Notes: generated by a model not told the origin, from the sequence alone. A stretch of 64,000 nucleotides of DNA from Alphaproteobacteria bacterium (GCA_017511715.1 JAFWJF010000008.1:105260-169259); one strand, 5' to 3'; counted from the stretch's first letter, positions 33,203 through 42,418 are shown. Numbers and translations are program-made.

Positions 33203-34783
33203 ATGAATATGTATCAAAAATTAGAAAATGCTGTGAATCAATGGCCAGAAAATCTGTTCTTGGTTCGTGAAAATGTCACGTATTCACAGTTCTTGGAACA
33301 GGTGCGCGCACGTGCTGCGACACTTAATAAGCAGGGAATTAAACATGGCGATGTTGTCGGTGTGTTATCACATAATTTGCCACAATTTCCGTTAACTTTG
33401 TTCGCAGTATGGTATTTGGGCGGAACAGTTTTGTTATTGGATACAAATTTAACACCGCTTGAATATGATAAAATGTGCGAAATCGCAGGCTGTAAATTTG
33501 TTTGTGCAGAACCTTCGTTCTTTTATAAAACAGGCAAATTCAAGTTTTACGATATAACCAAGAAAGATGGTGATATTGATTATGATTTGCGTCCATATCC
33601 ATCAGAATCAACTGATGTTGCAACACTGTCCTTTACATCGGGTTCAACAGGAACACCAAAGGTTGTGCCGTTAACACACTTCAATTTGACGGAATGCGCA
33701 AATTCTTTGGAAGATATGTCCGATTATTTCCATTCTGGTGATGTGATGTATGGGTTTTTGCCGCTTTATCATATATTTGGTTTTGCCATTGGTATTTTGG
33801 CAACAATTCACTATGGGGCATCCCTTGTTTTACAACCTACGGTTAATCCAAAATATATCTTGGACGATTTCAAGAAGTTTCAACCGCATGTTATACCGGC
33901 TGTGCCACGTGTGTGGGAATTGTTCCGTAACAAGATTGTTAATACAATGAAAGAACAAGGTAAATGGAGGGTCGCATCGTTCATTTTAAGAAACCAAAAA
34001 ACACTGAAAGATATGGGACTTGATTTCTTTGTGCGCAAAGTTCAAGAACCTATTTTGGAAGTCTTTGGTGGACGTGCAAAATTGTTAATTGCCGGTGGTG
34101 CAGCGACCAAACCAGAAGTTGAAAATTTCTATGAATCTTTGGGTATGGCTTTTATTCAAGGTTATGGTTTAACAGAAACCGTTGGGCCAATCTGTATTTC
34201 CAAACCAACCAGCAAAAGATTGGCTTATTCGGTCGGCGCACCAACATCTAATAACGAATGCGAAATTCGTGATAAAGACGAAAACGGTGTCGGTGTTTTA
34301 TGGTTGCGTGGTCATCAAGTGTTTAATGGATATTTGAATAATGATGAAGTTAATGCAACCGTGTTTGACCAAGATGGTTGGTTTAATACTGGTGATATGA
34401 TGTACATGGATAAAAATGGCGAATTACATTTTGCCGGACGTAAAAAACAAGTGATTGTTTTGGACAGCGGTAAAAATGTTTATCCTGATGAATTGGAAGC
34501 CTTGTTCATGGAAATAGACGGTGTTAAAAATGTCGCGGTATTCGAACACAAGGTCGGCGATAAAACAGTTGCATACGGCGTGTTCAGTGTCGATAAAGAT
34601 ATGACACTGGATAAATTGGCAAAATGTATCGCAGAGCAAAATAAAAAAGTCGCATCATATAAATGGGTGACACATTTTGCAATGACAACTGAAGATTTGC
34701 CAATGACCAGCACTCAAAAAATTAAACATCACGAAGTGCGTAAGAATTTGATTGCGGGTCAATATCCGGACAGAAAAGAATAA
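33203..34783 (+). CDS. Acyl-CoA synthetase-like AMP ligase, tandem copy 3
   Basis: 526 residues from the ATG at 33203 (GGTAGG upstream), giving the shared MNMYQ start; an in-frame ATG at 33158 lies inside copy 2. Motifs are FTSGSTGTPKVVPLTH, QGYGLTE (Met to Leu), GWFNTGD and PMTSTQKIKHH. About 95 bases around 34440-34535 match copy 1 with a single difference, although the rest is more diverged, which points to gene conversion. It ends at a strong terminator. Confidence 0.9.
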   Translation: MNMYQKLENAVNQWPENLFLVRENVTYSQFLEQVRARAATLNKQGIKHGDVVGVLSHNLPQFPLTLFAVWYLGGTVLLLDTNLTPLEYDKMCEIAGCKFVCAEPSFFYKTGKFKFYDITKKDGDIDYDLRPYPSESTDVATLSFTSGSTGTPKVVPLTHFNLTECANSLEDMSDYFHSGDVMYGFLPLYHIFGFAIGILATIHYGASLVLQPTVNPKYILDDFKKFQPHVIPAVPRVWELFRNKIVNTMKEQGKWRVASFILRNQKTLKDMGLDFFVRKVQEPILEVFGGRAKLLIAGGAATKPEVENFYESLGMAFIQGYGLTETVGPICISKPTSKRLAYSVGAPTSNNECEIRDKDENGVGVLWLRGHQVFNGYLNNDEVNATVFDQDGWFNTGDMMYMDKNGELHFAGRKKQVIVLDSGKNVYPDELEALFMEIDGVKNVAVFEHKVGDKTVAYGVFSVDKDMTLDKLAKCIAEQNKKVASYKWVTHFAMTTEDLPMTSTQKIKHHEVRKNLIAGQYPDRKE

Positions 34784-34809
34784 AAAAAACCGGCGTTTGC
34801 CGGTTTTTT
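34784..34809. terminator. Bidirectional terminator between acyl-CoA ligases and mnmE
   Basis: AAACCGGC (34787-34794) pairs with GCCGGTTT around GTTT, with A and T runs on both sides. It can serve the plus-strand ligase genes and the minus-strand mnmE. Confidence 0.87.
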
Positions 34810-36100
34810 ATTTCCCCAAACACAATCTTGAAAATGTGGCATCGGCAATTTCGTTAGTTGTTATTACTCCAAGTATTTTACCAATGCTATCTGCAGCACG
34901 TCGGACATGTTCTGCAAATATATCATAGTTGCCATCGTATTTAGTTGTTGCATTTTCCAATTCTCTGACAGTATCGTTCAACAATTCGTGCGTGCGTTCG
35001 TTGATTGCCAAACGCGATTCTGAACCGCCCATAAGGTAATGCATTTTTGTTTTGATAGATTCAAGTAATTTATCGAAACCTTCACCGTTTTTGACGGATG
35101 TATAGATTATATTTTTTGCGTTTTTTGTTTTCAATAAATCACTTTTGTTTATAACGGTGATTTCATTTTCGTTTATTGTTTTTGGAACAGAATTATATAC
35201 ATGTATAACTAAATCTGCATTTCTTGTTTCTTCGTGAGTGCGTTCGATTCCTATCCTTTCAATAGTGTCTGTCGCGTTGCGAATGCCCGCGGTATCAGAC
35301 AGATTAACCAAGTATCCGTCAATGTCAATTTGCATTGATACAACATCACGAGTGGTCCCGGCAATATCAGAAACAATAGCACGATTAGAACCGACCAATT
35401 TATTGAATATTGATGATTTACCAACATTTGTTTCGCCAATCAATGCAATATTAAATCCGTTCTGAATCGCGCGTGATGCACGATAGCCAGCCATTGATTC
35501 TTTGATTTCTTTTAATAACTCTTTTGTTTGAGATAATATTTTTTTGTCGATATCTTTGGGCAAATCATCAGAATCATAATCAAGTATTGCGGCAGAATAC
35601 GCAGATATTTCTATCATTTTTTCACGCCAATTTTTGTAAATAGTTGAATCTTTGCCGGTTAATGATTTTAATGCGTTTTGTCTTTGTTTGTCTGTTTGTG
35701 CATCAAGCAGCGCAACAAGTCCGTCAATATCGGATAAATCCATTTTGTTGTTATAAAATGCACGTCTTGAAAATTCACCGCGTGTTGCGATGCGGCAATT
35801 ATGTTCGCGCAAGAAATCAAAGATTTTATTTATAACCGCAGGTGCACCATGAGAATAGATTTCTATAACATCTTCACCAGTAAAAGAATAGGGTGCATTG
35901 AAAAATATTGCAATACATTGGTCTATTAAATCGGTATTGTCGTCACGAAAGTTTGTAAAATATGCGTGTCTTGGTTCAAATTCTTGTTTGTTTATAATGC
36001 GTTCGAATAAAGAAGATAAATTATCACCACTTATGCGAACAACAGCAACGCCTGATTTTCCGTGCGCGCTTGACAATGCAAATATTGTATCGTTATTCAT
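34808..36100 (-). CDS. mnmE: tRNA modification GTPase MnmE (TrmE)
   Basis: With MnmG it makes 5-carboxymethylaminomethyluridine at the wobble position of tRNAs. The product is 430 residues: an N-terminal folate-binding domain (TIFALSSAHGKSGVAVVRISG, YSFTGEDVIEIYSHG), then the G domain with G1 GETNVGKSS, G2 GTTRD, G3 DTAG and G4 NKSD, and the conserved C-terminal CLGK carrying the essential Cys. It is the second gene after ruvA, five bases downstream. Confidence 0.96.
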   Translation of the reverse strand: MNNDTIFALSSAHGKSGVAVVRISGDNLSSLFERIINKQEFEPRHAYFTNFRDDNTDLIDQCIAIFFNAPYSFTGEDVIEIYSHGAPAVINKIFDFLREHNCRIATRGEFSRRAFYNNKMDLSDIDGLVALLDAQTDKQRQNALKSLTGKDSTIYKNWREKMIEISAYSAAILDYDSDDLPKDIDKKILSQTKELLKEIKESMAGYRASRAIQNGFNIALIGETNVGKSSIFNKLVGSNRAIVSDIAGTTRDVVSMQIDIDGYLVNLSDTAGIRNATDTIERIGIERTHEETRNADLVIHVYNSVPKTINENEITVINKSDLLKTKNAKNIIYTSVKNGEGFDKLLESIKTKMHYLMGGSESRLAINERTHELLNDTVRELENATTKYDGNYDIFAEHVRRAADSIGKILGVITTNEIADATFSRLCLGK

Positions 36101-36105
36101 GTTTT

Positions 36106-36678
36106 TTATTTTCCACTTATTTCTTTCAATGCCATTGGAACAAGTTTGGATATATCTGCACCCTGATTATTAGACACCAATTTTTGTGCCATGTCGATAA
36201 TATCCATGCGGCGATAGCCCAAAGATTCCAATGCCGCCAGTAAATCGGGTAAAACACCGCCCGCATCGGTTCCGCCAAAATCGAACGATGCGCCACCCAT
36301 TTTATTCTTTAATTCAACAATGATTTTTTCTGCGACTTTTTTACCAACACCCGGTGCGGTTGCGATTGTTTTTGCATCCCCCGTCGCGATAGCCGATATA
36401 AGCGTGTCTGTTTTTATTGTTCCCATAATTGCCATGGCAACTTTCGGTCCAACACCAGATACAGTTGTTAATTGATTAAACAGGTTTTGACCGGCAAGGC
36501 TGCTGAAGCCAAATAACCTTATTGAATCTTCGCGGACAATAGTTTCTATCCAAAGTACGACAGTTGACTTTAATGTCAAGATTTCCGGTGTATAAACCTT
36601 GTAACCAACGCCGCCTGTCATTAAAATAATGAAATCATCACCGATATAGTCAATTACACCTTGCAATTTTCCAATCAT
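36106..36678 (-). CDS. ruvA: Holliday junction helicase subunit RuvA
   Basis: RuvA binds four-way junctions and loads RuvB. The 190 residues match the family. The N-terminal OB fold is MIGKLQGVIDYIGDDFIILM, domain II carries the helix-hairpin-helix motifs VSGVGPKVAMAIMG and APGVGKKVAEKIIVELK, and domain III has the expected LESLGYRRMDI and a C-terminal LKEISGK. Unlike many alphaproteobacteria, ruvC is 3 kb away on the other strand and ruvB is not in this window. AAAGGATAACAA precedes the ATG. Confidence 0.96.
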   Translation of the reverse strand: MIGKLQGVIDYIGDDFIILMTGGVGYKVYTPEILTLKSTVVLWIETIVREDSIRLFGFSSLAGQNLFNQLTTVSGVGPKVAMAIMGTIKTDTLISAIATGDAKTIATAPGVGKKVAEKIIVELKNKMGGASFDFGGTDAGGVLPDLLAALESLGYRRMDIIDMAQKLVSNNQGADISKLVPMALKEISGK

Positions 36679-36728
36679 TTGTTATCCTTTTGATGTAATT
36701 TTAATATAATTAAATCAAAAGGTCAAAT

Positions 36729-37445
36729 ATGAGTGGACACAGTAAATGGCACAACATCCAGCATAAAAAAGGATTAGTTGATGCAGCGCGCAGTGGTTTG
36801 TTTACTAAACTGGCACGTGAAATAACTATGGCGGCAAAATTGGGTGATAAAAATCCTGATAATAACCCAAGGTTGCGTTTGGCAATTTTGCAGGCACGTA
36901 AAGCGTCTATGCCTAATGATAACATCAAGCGTGCTATTGAAAAAGCATCGGGCAATAATACTGATAACTTTGTTGCGGTGCGTTATGAAGGATATGGCCC
37001 AAACGCCGTCCCTGTTATAGTAGAGGCTTTGACCGATAACCCGCGCCGTACAGTGCCAGAAGTGCGTAATATCTTTGCTAAAAATGGCGGAAATATGGGT
37101 GAAGAAGGGTCTGTTGTTTTTATGTTTTCACATGTTGGGCAGATTATGTATCCTGCATCCATCGGCAAAACAGAAGACGAAATGATGGAATTGGTTATGG
37201 AAGTTGATGCAGATAACCTGGAATCAAGCGAAGAAGGTTTTATTATTACAACAAAACCTGATAATTTCATGAATATACAAAAGGCTTTGGCTGATAAACT
37301 GGGTGAACCAGAAAACGCAGAAATCACATGGGTTCCAAATATGCCAATGGATTTGGATGATGAAGCCTATGCTAAAATCGAAAGACTGGTTGATGCGCTG
37401 GATGCGAATGATGATGTGCAGAAAGTCTTCACAGCCGCAGCGTAA
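36729..37445 (+). CDS. yebC: YebC/PmpR-family protein
   Basis: The family consists of DNA-binding regulators, recently also linked to relief of ribosome stalling. The 238 residues have the signature start SGHSKWHNIQHKKG, then FTKLAREI, NPRLRLAILQARKASMPNDNIKRAI (with a break in the usual spacing) and YEGYGP. AAAAGG lies seven bases before the ATG. It is divergent from ruvA with 50 bases between starts; yebC is often next to ruv genes. The two Shine-Dalgarno sequences form the inverted repeat CCTTTTGAT/ATCAAAAGG (36686-36722). Confidence 0.95.
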   Translation: MSGHSKWHNIQHKKGLVDAARSGLFTKLAREITMAAKLGDKNPDNNPRLRLAILQARKASMPNDNIKRAIEKASGNNTDNFVAVRYEGYGPNAVPVIVEALTDNPRRTVPEVRNIFAKNGGNMGEEGSVVFMFSHVGQIMYPASIGKTEDEMMELVMEVDADNLESSEEGFIITTKPDNFMNIQKALADKLGEPENAEITWVPNMPMDLDDEAYAKIERLVDALDANDDVQKVFTAAA

Positions 37446-37547
37446 ACGAATTGAAACGGTGCACCTGCTTGTTGTTACCGCGTTCATGTAACTGGTTGTA
37501 CACTTCACTTGGTAACAACGGCGCATCTGCGCCGTTTTAATTCGTTT
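37444..37547 (+). other. Branched inverted-repeat structure after yebC
   Basis: AAACGAATTGAAACGG (37444-37459) pairs with CCGTTTTAATTCGTTT (37532-37547), 16 pairs with one G-U, starting inside the yebC stop codon. Within it GTTGTTACC (37471-37479) pairs with GGTAACAAC (37511-37519), and GGCGCA (37520-37525) with TGCGCC (37528-37533). The result is a three-stem fold of about 104 bases followed by a T-rich tract. It is unusually elaborate for a terminator, and a separate terminator follows 12 bases later. It may be a 3'-UTR-derived RNA or a small mobile-element remnant. Confidence 0.6.
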
Positions 37548-37557
37548 CATTTTTATT

Positions 37558-37588
37558 AAAAAAACACCGGCATTTGCCGGTGTTTTTA
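37558..37588. terminator. Bidirectional terminator yebC/secB
   Basis: AAAACACCGGC (37561-37571) pairs with GCCGGTGTTTT (37576-37586) around ATTT, with A and T runs on either side. Confidence 0.9.
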
Positions 37589-37589
37589 A

Positions 37590-38039
37590 TTACTGATTTG
37601 CAGGTTTTTGTTCTGCAGATTGTTTCTGTCTTTGTTCGTAAAGATCTGCAAAATCAACCAATGGCATAGAAAGTGGAGGAAAACCAGATTCCGCCGTTAA
37701 TCTTGTCACCATTGCACGAACATATGGGAACAAAAGTGTTGGAACATCAATCAACAATGTTTTCTTTTTGGTTTCTTCGTCTTTTTCTTCGTATTGAACC
37801 ATACCGGTATATGTAGATTCAATCATAAATACTGTTTTGTCGTCTTTTTCCAATTTAGAATGAACACGTGTAATCAAATCGACCATGAAAAGATTATTTT
37901 CTGCGCCTTTGATATTTATGTCTATGTTTATTTCCATTTTTGCAGAACCAGAGTCCTGTTTGAAGAATAATTCAGGCACATTTGGGCTTTCGAAAGAGAT
38001 GTCTTTCAAGAATTGAGATATAATATTAAACTTTGGCAT
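37590..38039 (-). CDS. secB: Protein-export chaperone SecB
   Basis: SecB is a tetrameric cytoplasmic chaperone that holds preproteins unfolded for SecA. The product is 149 residues from the ATG at 38039, with AAAGGAG eight bases upstream; an in-frame ATG at 38084 lies before that site. It shows QFLKDISFESPNVPELF (the substrate-groove strand), IDVPTLLFPYVRAMV and SGFPPLSMPLVDFADLY, all family signatures. It is divergent from mltA, a pairing also seen in other alphaproteobacteria. Confidence 0.96.
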   Translation of the reverse strand: MPKFNIISQFLKDISFESPNVPELFFKQDSGSAKMEINIDINIKGAENNLFMVDLITRVHSKLEKDDKTVFMIESTYTGMVQYEEKDEETKKKTLLIDVPTLLFPYVRAMVTRLTAESGFPPLSMPLVDFADLYEQRQKQSAEQKPANQ

Positions 38040-38111
38040 ACGATTGCTCCTTTTTTTATCCATCGTTTTATGATAATATAGCATTAAGAAATAATTTTTA
38101 CAAGTGGGGGG

Positions 38112-39215
38112 ATGATGAAAATGTCAATATTTAGCAATTTTATTCGTTTTGGCTTGGTCGCTGGCTTTGTTGCGTTGGTTTCGGGGTGTGATTTGTCGGC
38201 CCCGACACATCAAGGCGATGATTCCAAGGTGCCGTCGAATTTAACCGCCGTGTCTTATTCTGCTTTGCCCGGGTGGCGTGACGATGATGTGCGCTATGCA
38301 CTGCAGGCATTCCGTAATACTTGCAAGGCAAAAATACAATACAAAGGTTCTGTTATACCAGACCCAGAATTATTGCGCGAAAAATGTAATATGTTGCCCA
38401 GCAGTACTGCCGATGTGAAGACAGTTCGTGCATGGTTTGAATCTAATTTCCAGCCGTATCAGGTTTATAATGAAAACGGTGGTAAAACAGGGACTTATAC
38501 CGGGTATTATTCGCCTGTGATACCGGGATGTAGGACAAAAACCACACAATGTAATGAACCTATAATGGGCGTGCCTGTTGATGGGCGCAGTTATAAAGGA
38601 GTGCACAAGAAAGATATTGTAAATAAAAAAATTGGACGTATTTTGTATTGGGCGAATATGGTTGATGTACAAAACCTGCAGATTCAAGGTAGCGGTATGT
38701 TGAAATTAGAAGACGGAACAATGGTTAAACTGAATTTTGCAGCCGTTAACGATATGCCGTTTAAATCTATTGGTGCACAATTGCAAGAACGTGGTATTAA
38801 ACCTGTGGGGGGGTATAGCGCGGATGCAGTCTGGACACATCTGAAACAAAACCCAAAATTAGCAAAAGAAGTTATTTACAATAATCCAAGATATGTGTAT
38901 TTTTATGAAACACCGCAAAAAAGCGTGATTGGTAAGTTGGGAACACCGCTTTCTAAAATACGCAGTGTTGCGATGGATGACAGTTTGTATACATTGGGTT
39001 TGCCGGTGTATATAAACACAACACTGTCTGATGGGCGCGCGTTTAATCGTTTGATGATTGCGCAAGATACAGGTGGCGCAATAAAGGGGTGGATACGTGC
39101 AGATATATTCTTTGGTTCGGGGGACGAAGCGTACAGGGTTGCGCATGGTCAACATGCCCAAGGACAAATGTTTATACTGATGCCAAAAGAATACACTTAT
39201 GTCAAACCAAGATAA
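38112..39215 (+). CDS. mltA: Membrane-bound lytic murein transglycosylase A
   Basis: This is an outer-membrane lipoprotein that cleaves peptidoglycan glycan strands to anhydromuropeptides. The product is 367 residues with a lipobox SGC (Cys near 26). It has the MltA domain (FQPYQV, GTYTGYYSPVIPG, LQIQGSG) and a C-terminal 3D domain with IAQDTGGAIKGWIRADIFFGSGDEA, which contains the catalytic Asp. The start is ambiguous: ATG codons at 38112, 38115 and 38121 all follow GTGGGGGG, and the later two have better spacing. It overlaps the DUF721 gene by 17 bases. Confidence 0.95.
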   Translation: MMKMSIFSNFIRFGLVAGFVALVSGCDLSAPTHQGDDSKVPSNLTAVSYSALPGWRDDDVRYALQAFRNTCKAKIQYKGSVIPDPELLREKCNMLPSSTADVKTVRAWFESNFQPYQVYNENGGKTGTYTGYYSPVIPGCRTKTTQCNEPIMGVPVDGRSYKGVHKKDIVNKKIGRILYWANMVDVQNLQIQGSGMLKLEDGTMVKLNFAAVNDMPFKSIGAQLQERGIKPVGGYSADAVWTHLKQNPKLAKEVIYNNPRYVYFYETPQKSVIGKLGTPLSKIRSVAMDDSLYTLGLPVYINTTLSDGRAFNRLMIAQDTGGAIKGWIRADIFFGSGDEAYRVAHGQHAQGQMFILMPKEYTYVKPR

Positions 39216-39534
39216 AAAAATAAATTTGGATGTTCGTAAATCAAGACCGCAAACTTTGGCTGCGGCGTTTGGCGGGGTGCTTGAAATATTTGGTGTGCGA
39301 ACCAGTGACGCAGATTTGGCGAGAAATTGGGAAAAAATCGTGGGTGGTGATATATCAAAGATATCTAATGTTGTTGCAATAAAACTGTCCCGTGATAAAA
39401 AATTTAATGTTGTGTTGCGCCCAATATCGCCTGCATTTGCGCTGGAATTATCTTATAAGATTGAAGAAATAAAAACAAAAATAGATAAATATTACGGGCG
39501 TGATGCGGTGGCAAAAATAACTATACGGAAATAA
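39199..39534 (+). CDS. DUF721 (DciA-like) protein
   Basis: A 111-residue protein. The N-terminal RSRPQTLAAAFGGVLEIFGV-like segment, NWEKIVGGDISKIS and a C-terminal KH-like half (KKFNVVLRP, FALELSYKIEEIKTKI) fit DUF721. Members include DciA, which loads the replicative helicase DnaB in many bacteria; whether this short form does so is uncertain. It lies between mltA and ruvC, three bases before the latter, in a tight operon. Confidence 0.8.
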   Translation: MSNQDKKINLDVRKSRPQTLAAAFGGVLEIFGVRTSDADLARNWEKIVGGDISKISNVVAIKLSRDKKFNVVLRPISPAFALELSYKIEEIKTKIDKYYGRDAVAKITIRK

Positions 39535-39537
39535 ATT

Positions 39538-40017
39538 ATGAAAAGAATTATTGGTATCGATCCTGGACTTTTACATACAGGTTGGGCAATAATAGATGTC
39601 GCCGGTTCAACGCGAAAGTATATTGCCAGCGGTGTCATTTTGCCACCGACTAAATTACCGTTTTCAGAAAGATTGGCTTTCATTTTTAATGGTGTGCAAA
39701 ATCTTTGTGATGAATTTAATCCAACAGAATGTAGTATAGAAGTTATTTTTGTTAATAAAAATGGCAGAACCACATTGTTGTTGGGGCACGCGCGTGCTGC
39801 CGCCATAACAGCGGTTGCTGTAAAAGATATACCGGTGTTTGAATATGAGGCAAATAAAATAAAGAAAGCTTTGACCGGGGTGGGGCATGCGGACAAAGAC
39901 CAGATATATAAAATGCTGTCTATATTATTGCCAACCGCGCACCCAAAAACAGCAGACGAAAGCGATGCAATAGCAATCGCTTTAACGCATGCAAATACAT
40001 CAAGATTTGATAAGTAA
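39538..40017 (+). CDS. ruvC: Holliday junction resolvase RuvC
   Basis: RuvC is the dimeric endonuclease that cuts Holliday junctions with RuvAB. The 159 residues are full length. GIDPGLLHTGWAI holds the first catalytic Asp (about 7), SIEVIFVNKN has the Glu, and HADKDQIYKML and DESDAIAIALTH carry the last two acidic residues. GGA lies nine bases before the ATG. Confidence 0.96.
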   Translation: MKRIIGIDPGLLHTGWAIIDVAGSTRKYIASGVILPPTKLPFSERLAFIFNGVQNLCDEFNPTECSIEVIFVNKNGRTTLLLGHARAAAITAVAVKDIPVFEYEANKIKKALTGVGHADKDQIYKMLSILLPTAHPKTADESDAIAIALTHANTSRFDK

Positions 40018-40071
40018 AAAAATCGTTTGTAAAATATTTATTTGTGCTATATTTGAATCTAGGGAGAAAAA

Positions 40072-41283
40072 GTGAGAAGAGAAAAATATCTTTCCATAAG
40101 CAATAAAGTGACAGGTTTTTCTTTTGCAAATCTGGGATTGTTTACTGGTTTTGCGGGTGGTATTGTGCATGCGGTTTATTCGTTGGTGTTGCTTGGTATT
40201 TTCAAGATGTTTTTCAATGAAGAAATGGCATCTGCTGCGGTTGGTGTGTATGCGGCACTTTATGCGGCTTTTGCAGTAATTGTCGGCATTTTTTCTGCCC
40301 AGATTTTACGGTGGTTTACAAAAACAAGATTACTTTATATCACTATGGCTGCATTGGGTGCATGTTATTGCATGATGAGTTTTTCTGTAAAACCGTCAAC
40401 TTTTATAATGCTTGATTATGTTGTATGTTTTGCATCCACAATGTTGGGGATATTGTTGCCGTTGTTTATGTCTGATTTTTCCAAGGGTATAGGAATGGAA
40501 AATCTTAATGCACGCAAACTTTTGTGGGAAAATGTTGGTGCGTTTATTGCGCCTATGTTTGCGATGTTCGTTGTTAACTATTTTGATGATAATTACAGAA
40601 TGCCGTTGTTGGCGGCAGGTATAATATATTTTTCGGGGCTGTTGTTTTTCAAGCATTTTGGAATTGTTCAAGAAGACAAGGTTCTAAAGCCTGTTAATAT
40701 GCGCCGAACGATGCGTGCTTTGCGTATAACTGCAAAATCTTTCTTTAAGAAATCTGGGATGCTTCGTGCGTATGTTGTTAATTTTGGTTTTTACGCGTTG
40801 CGTGCGATGCGCCTTTTGTATGTGCCAATTGTAGTTATTGAAAACGGTTTTTCTAATGAAACACTTGGTATAATGTTATCAATTGGTATTTTGCCATATA
40901 TAATACTAGATTTATTTATGGGAAAAATGATAAAAAAACATGGCGTTAAATTGTGGTTAACAATTGGTTTTGTTTCGTTTGGTGTTTTTTCTTTGATGGC
41001 CACAGTGGCAACAGGATATACTTTGTTGGCACTGTTTGTGTTGTGGCAAATTTCTGGCGCTTTTATGGAAGCATGTCATGATTTGTTGTTCTTTAACGAT
41101 ATGCCAAAAACAGAACAGGCGCGTTTTTACGGCGTTTTCAGAACAAGCGTAAATTTCCCCAGCGTTATTGCACCATTGTTAGGTATGCTTTGTATAACAA
41201 TATTTGGTACTACGTCTGCAGTGTGGATAATCACTGCGATAATGGCGTTTTTGTCAACAATAATTTTGTGGTCAAAACGATAA
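40072..41283 (+). CDS. MFS-type transporter
   Basis: An inner-membrane protein of 403 residues with about 11-12 predicted membrane segments and a charged central loop (about residues 200-225, rich in Arg and Lys), the usual split of MFS carriers. A motif A-like sequence between helices 2 and 3 is weak (LRWFTKTRLLYI). The GTG start at 40072 has AGGGAG six bases upstream. The substrate cannot be inferred. It stands 54 bases after ruvC and 64 before recA and probably has its own transcript. Confidence 0.75.
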   Translation: MRREKYLSISNKVTGFSFANLGLFTGFAGGIVHAVYSLVLLGIFKMFFNEEMASAAVGVYAALYAAFAVIVGIFSAQILRWFTKTRLLYITMAALGACYCMMSFSVKPSTFIMLDYVVCFASTMLGILLPLFMSDFSKGIGMENLNARKLLWENVGAFIAPMFAMFVVNYFDDNYRMPLLAAGIIYFSGLLFFKHFGIVQEDKVLKPVNMRRTMRALRITAKSFFKKSGMLRAYVVNFGFYALRAMRLLYVPIVVIENGFSNETLGIMLSIGILPYIILDLFMGKMIKKHGVKLWLTIGFVSFGVFSLMATVATGYTLLALFVLWQISGAFMEACHDLLFFNDMPKTEQARFYGVFRTSVNFPSVIAPLLGMLCITIFGTTSAVWIITAIMAFLSTIILWSKR

Positions 41284-41291
41284 TATAGCCC

Positions 41292-41320
41292 TTGCGTTAA
41301 GCCTTTTTTATTAGTATGAT
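41292..41320 (+). promoter_or_regulatory. Promoter of recA
   Basis: TTGCGT (41292-41297), 17 bases, TATGAT (41315-41320). No alphaproteobacterial SOS box (GTTC-N7-GTTC) is visible, so LexA control is not evident. Confidence 0.6.
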
Positions 41321-41347
41321 TTTGTTATAAAACGAAAGGGGTATTTT

Positions 41348-42409
41348 ATGGCAAAAAAAGAAGTTGTTAAAGAATCTGCGCCGGCAAAAAATCCTGCACT
41401 GGAATCTGCGTTGGCGCAAATACAAAAACAGTTTGGCAAAGAAGCCATTATGAAAATGGGCGATGGTTCTCAACAGAACATAGAAGCGATTTCAACTGGT
41501 TCACTTGGGCTTGATATTGCGTTGGGGATTGGGGGGTATCCAAAGGGACGTATTGTTGAAATATATGGACCTGAAAGTTCGGGTAAAACAACATTGGCAT
41601 TGCATGCGGTTGCTGAATCTCAAAAGAAAGGTGGCACATGTGCATACATTGATGCAGAAAATGCTTTGGACCCAAGTTATGCAAAAAAATTAGGCGTTGA
41701 TGTTTCTAATTTAATTATCTCACAACCCGATTCCGGGGAACAAGCATTAGAAATCGCGGATACGTTAATTAAATCTGGCGCGGTTGATGTTGTGGTTGTT
41801 GATTCTGTTGCAGCATTGGTGCCAAAGGCTGAATTAGAAGGTAATATTGGTGATACTTACATGGGAACAACAGCGCGTTTGATGTCACAATCATTGAAAA
41901 AATTGGCTGGTTCTGTATCGCGCAGTAATACTTTGTTGATTTTCATAAATCAGATTCGTATGAAGATTGGTGTTATGTTTGGCAGCCCAGAAACAACATC
42001 AGGTGGTAATGCGTTGAAATTTTATGCGTCTGTTCGTCTTGATATCCGTCGTACGGGCGCTATCAAAGATAAAGAAAATGTTATTGGTAATGAAACGCGC
42101 GTAAAGGTTGTAAAGAATAAAGTTGCACCACCTTTCCGGACGGTTGATTTCAAGATTATGTATGGAGAAGGTATTTCCAGAATAAGTGAAATTTTGGATA
42201 TGGGGGTTAAATATAACTTGATTGAAAAGGCCGGCTCTTTCTATTCTTATAATAATGAAAGAATAGGTCAAGGTGAAGCAAATGCACGTGCTTGGCTGAA
42301 AGATCATGAAGAAGCCCAAAAGGAATTGCTGGATAAAATTATGGCAAAGGCAAATGGTATTGCTGAAGAAATGACAACTGGGCCGATTGATGATGATGAA
42401 GCAGAATAA
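41348..42409 (+). CDS. recA: Recombinase RecA
   Basis: RecA forms the ATP-dependent strand-exchange filament and activates LexA-type cleavage. The 353 residues are complete. Walker A GPESSGKT is at 74-81, loop L1 is within [19 protein letters not shown], and L2 follows [13 protein letters not shown] as [20 protein letters not shown]. Two positions nearly invariant in bacterial RecA differ: AEHALDP reads AENALDP (Asn105) and GDSHMG reads GDTYMG (Tyr171). The acidic tail DDDEAE is typical. GAAAGGGG precedes the ATG. Confidence 0.97.
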   Translation: MAKKEVVKESAPAKNPALESALAQIQKQFGKEAIMKMGDGSQQNIEAISTGSLGLDIALGIGGYPKGRIVEIYGPESSGKTTLALHAVAESQKKGGTCAYIDAENALDPSYAKKLGVDVSNLIISQPDSGEQALEIADTLIKSGAVDVVVVDSVAALVPKAELEGNIGDTYMGTTARLMSQSLKKLAGSVSRSNTLLIFINQIRMKIGVMFGSPETTSGGNALKFYASVRLDIRRTGAIKDKENVIGNETRVKVVKNKVAPPFRTVDFKIMYGEGISRISEILDMGVKYNLIEKAGSFYSYNNERIGQGEANARAWLKDHEEAQKELLDKIMAKANGIAEEMTTGPIDDDEAE

Positions 42410-42418
42410 TAATTTAAT

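Noticed and set aside
36686..36722. Nine-base inverted repeat between ruvA and yebC as an operator
   Set aside because: Both arms are simply the Shine-Dalgarno sequences of the two divergent genes, so the symmetry needs no regulator.
37444..37547. An integron attC site
   Set aside because: The core-site consensus RYYYAAC/GTTRRRY is not placed as required and there is no integrase or cassette series.
41284..41347. LexA operator upstream of recA (and of uvrB)
   Set aside because: I looked for GTTC-N7-GTTC and GAAC-N7-GAAC patterns near both starts and found none.
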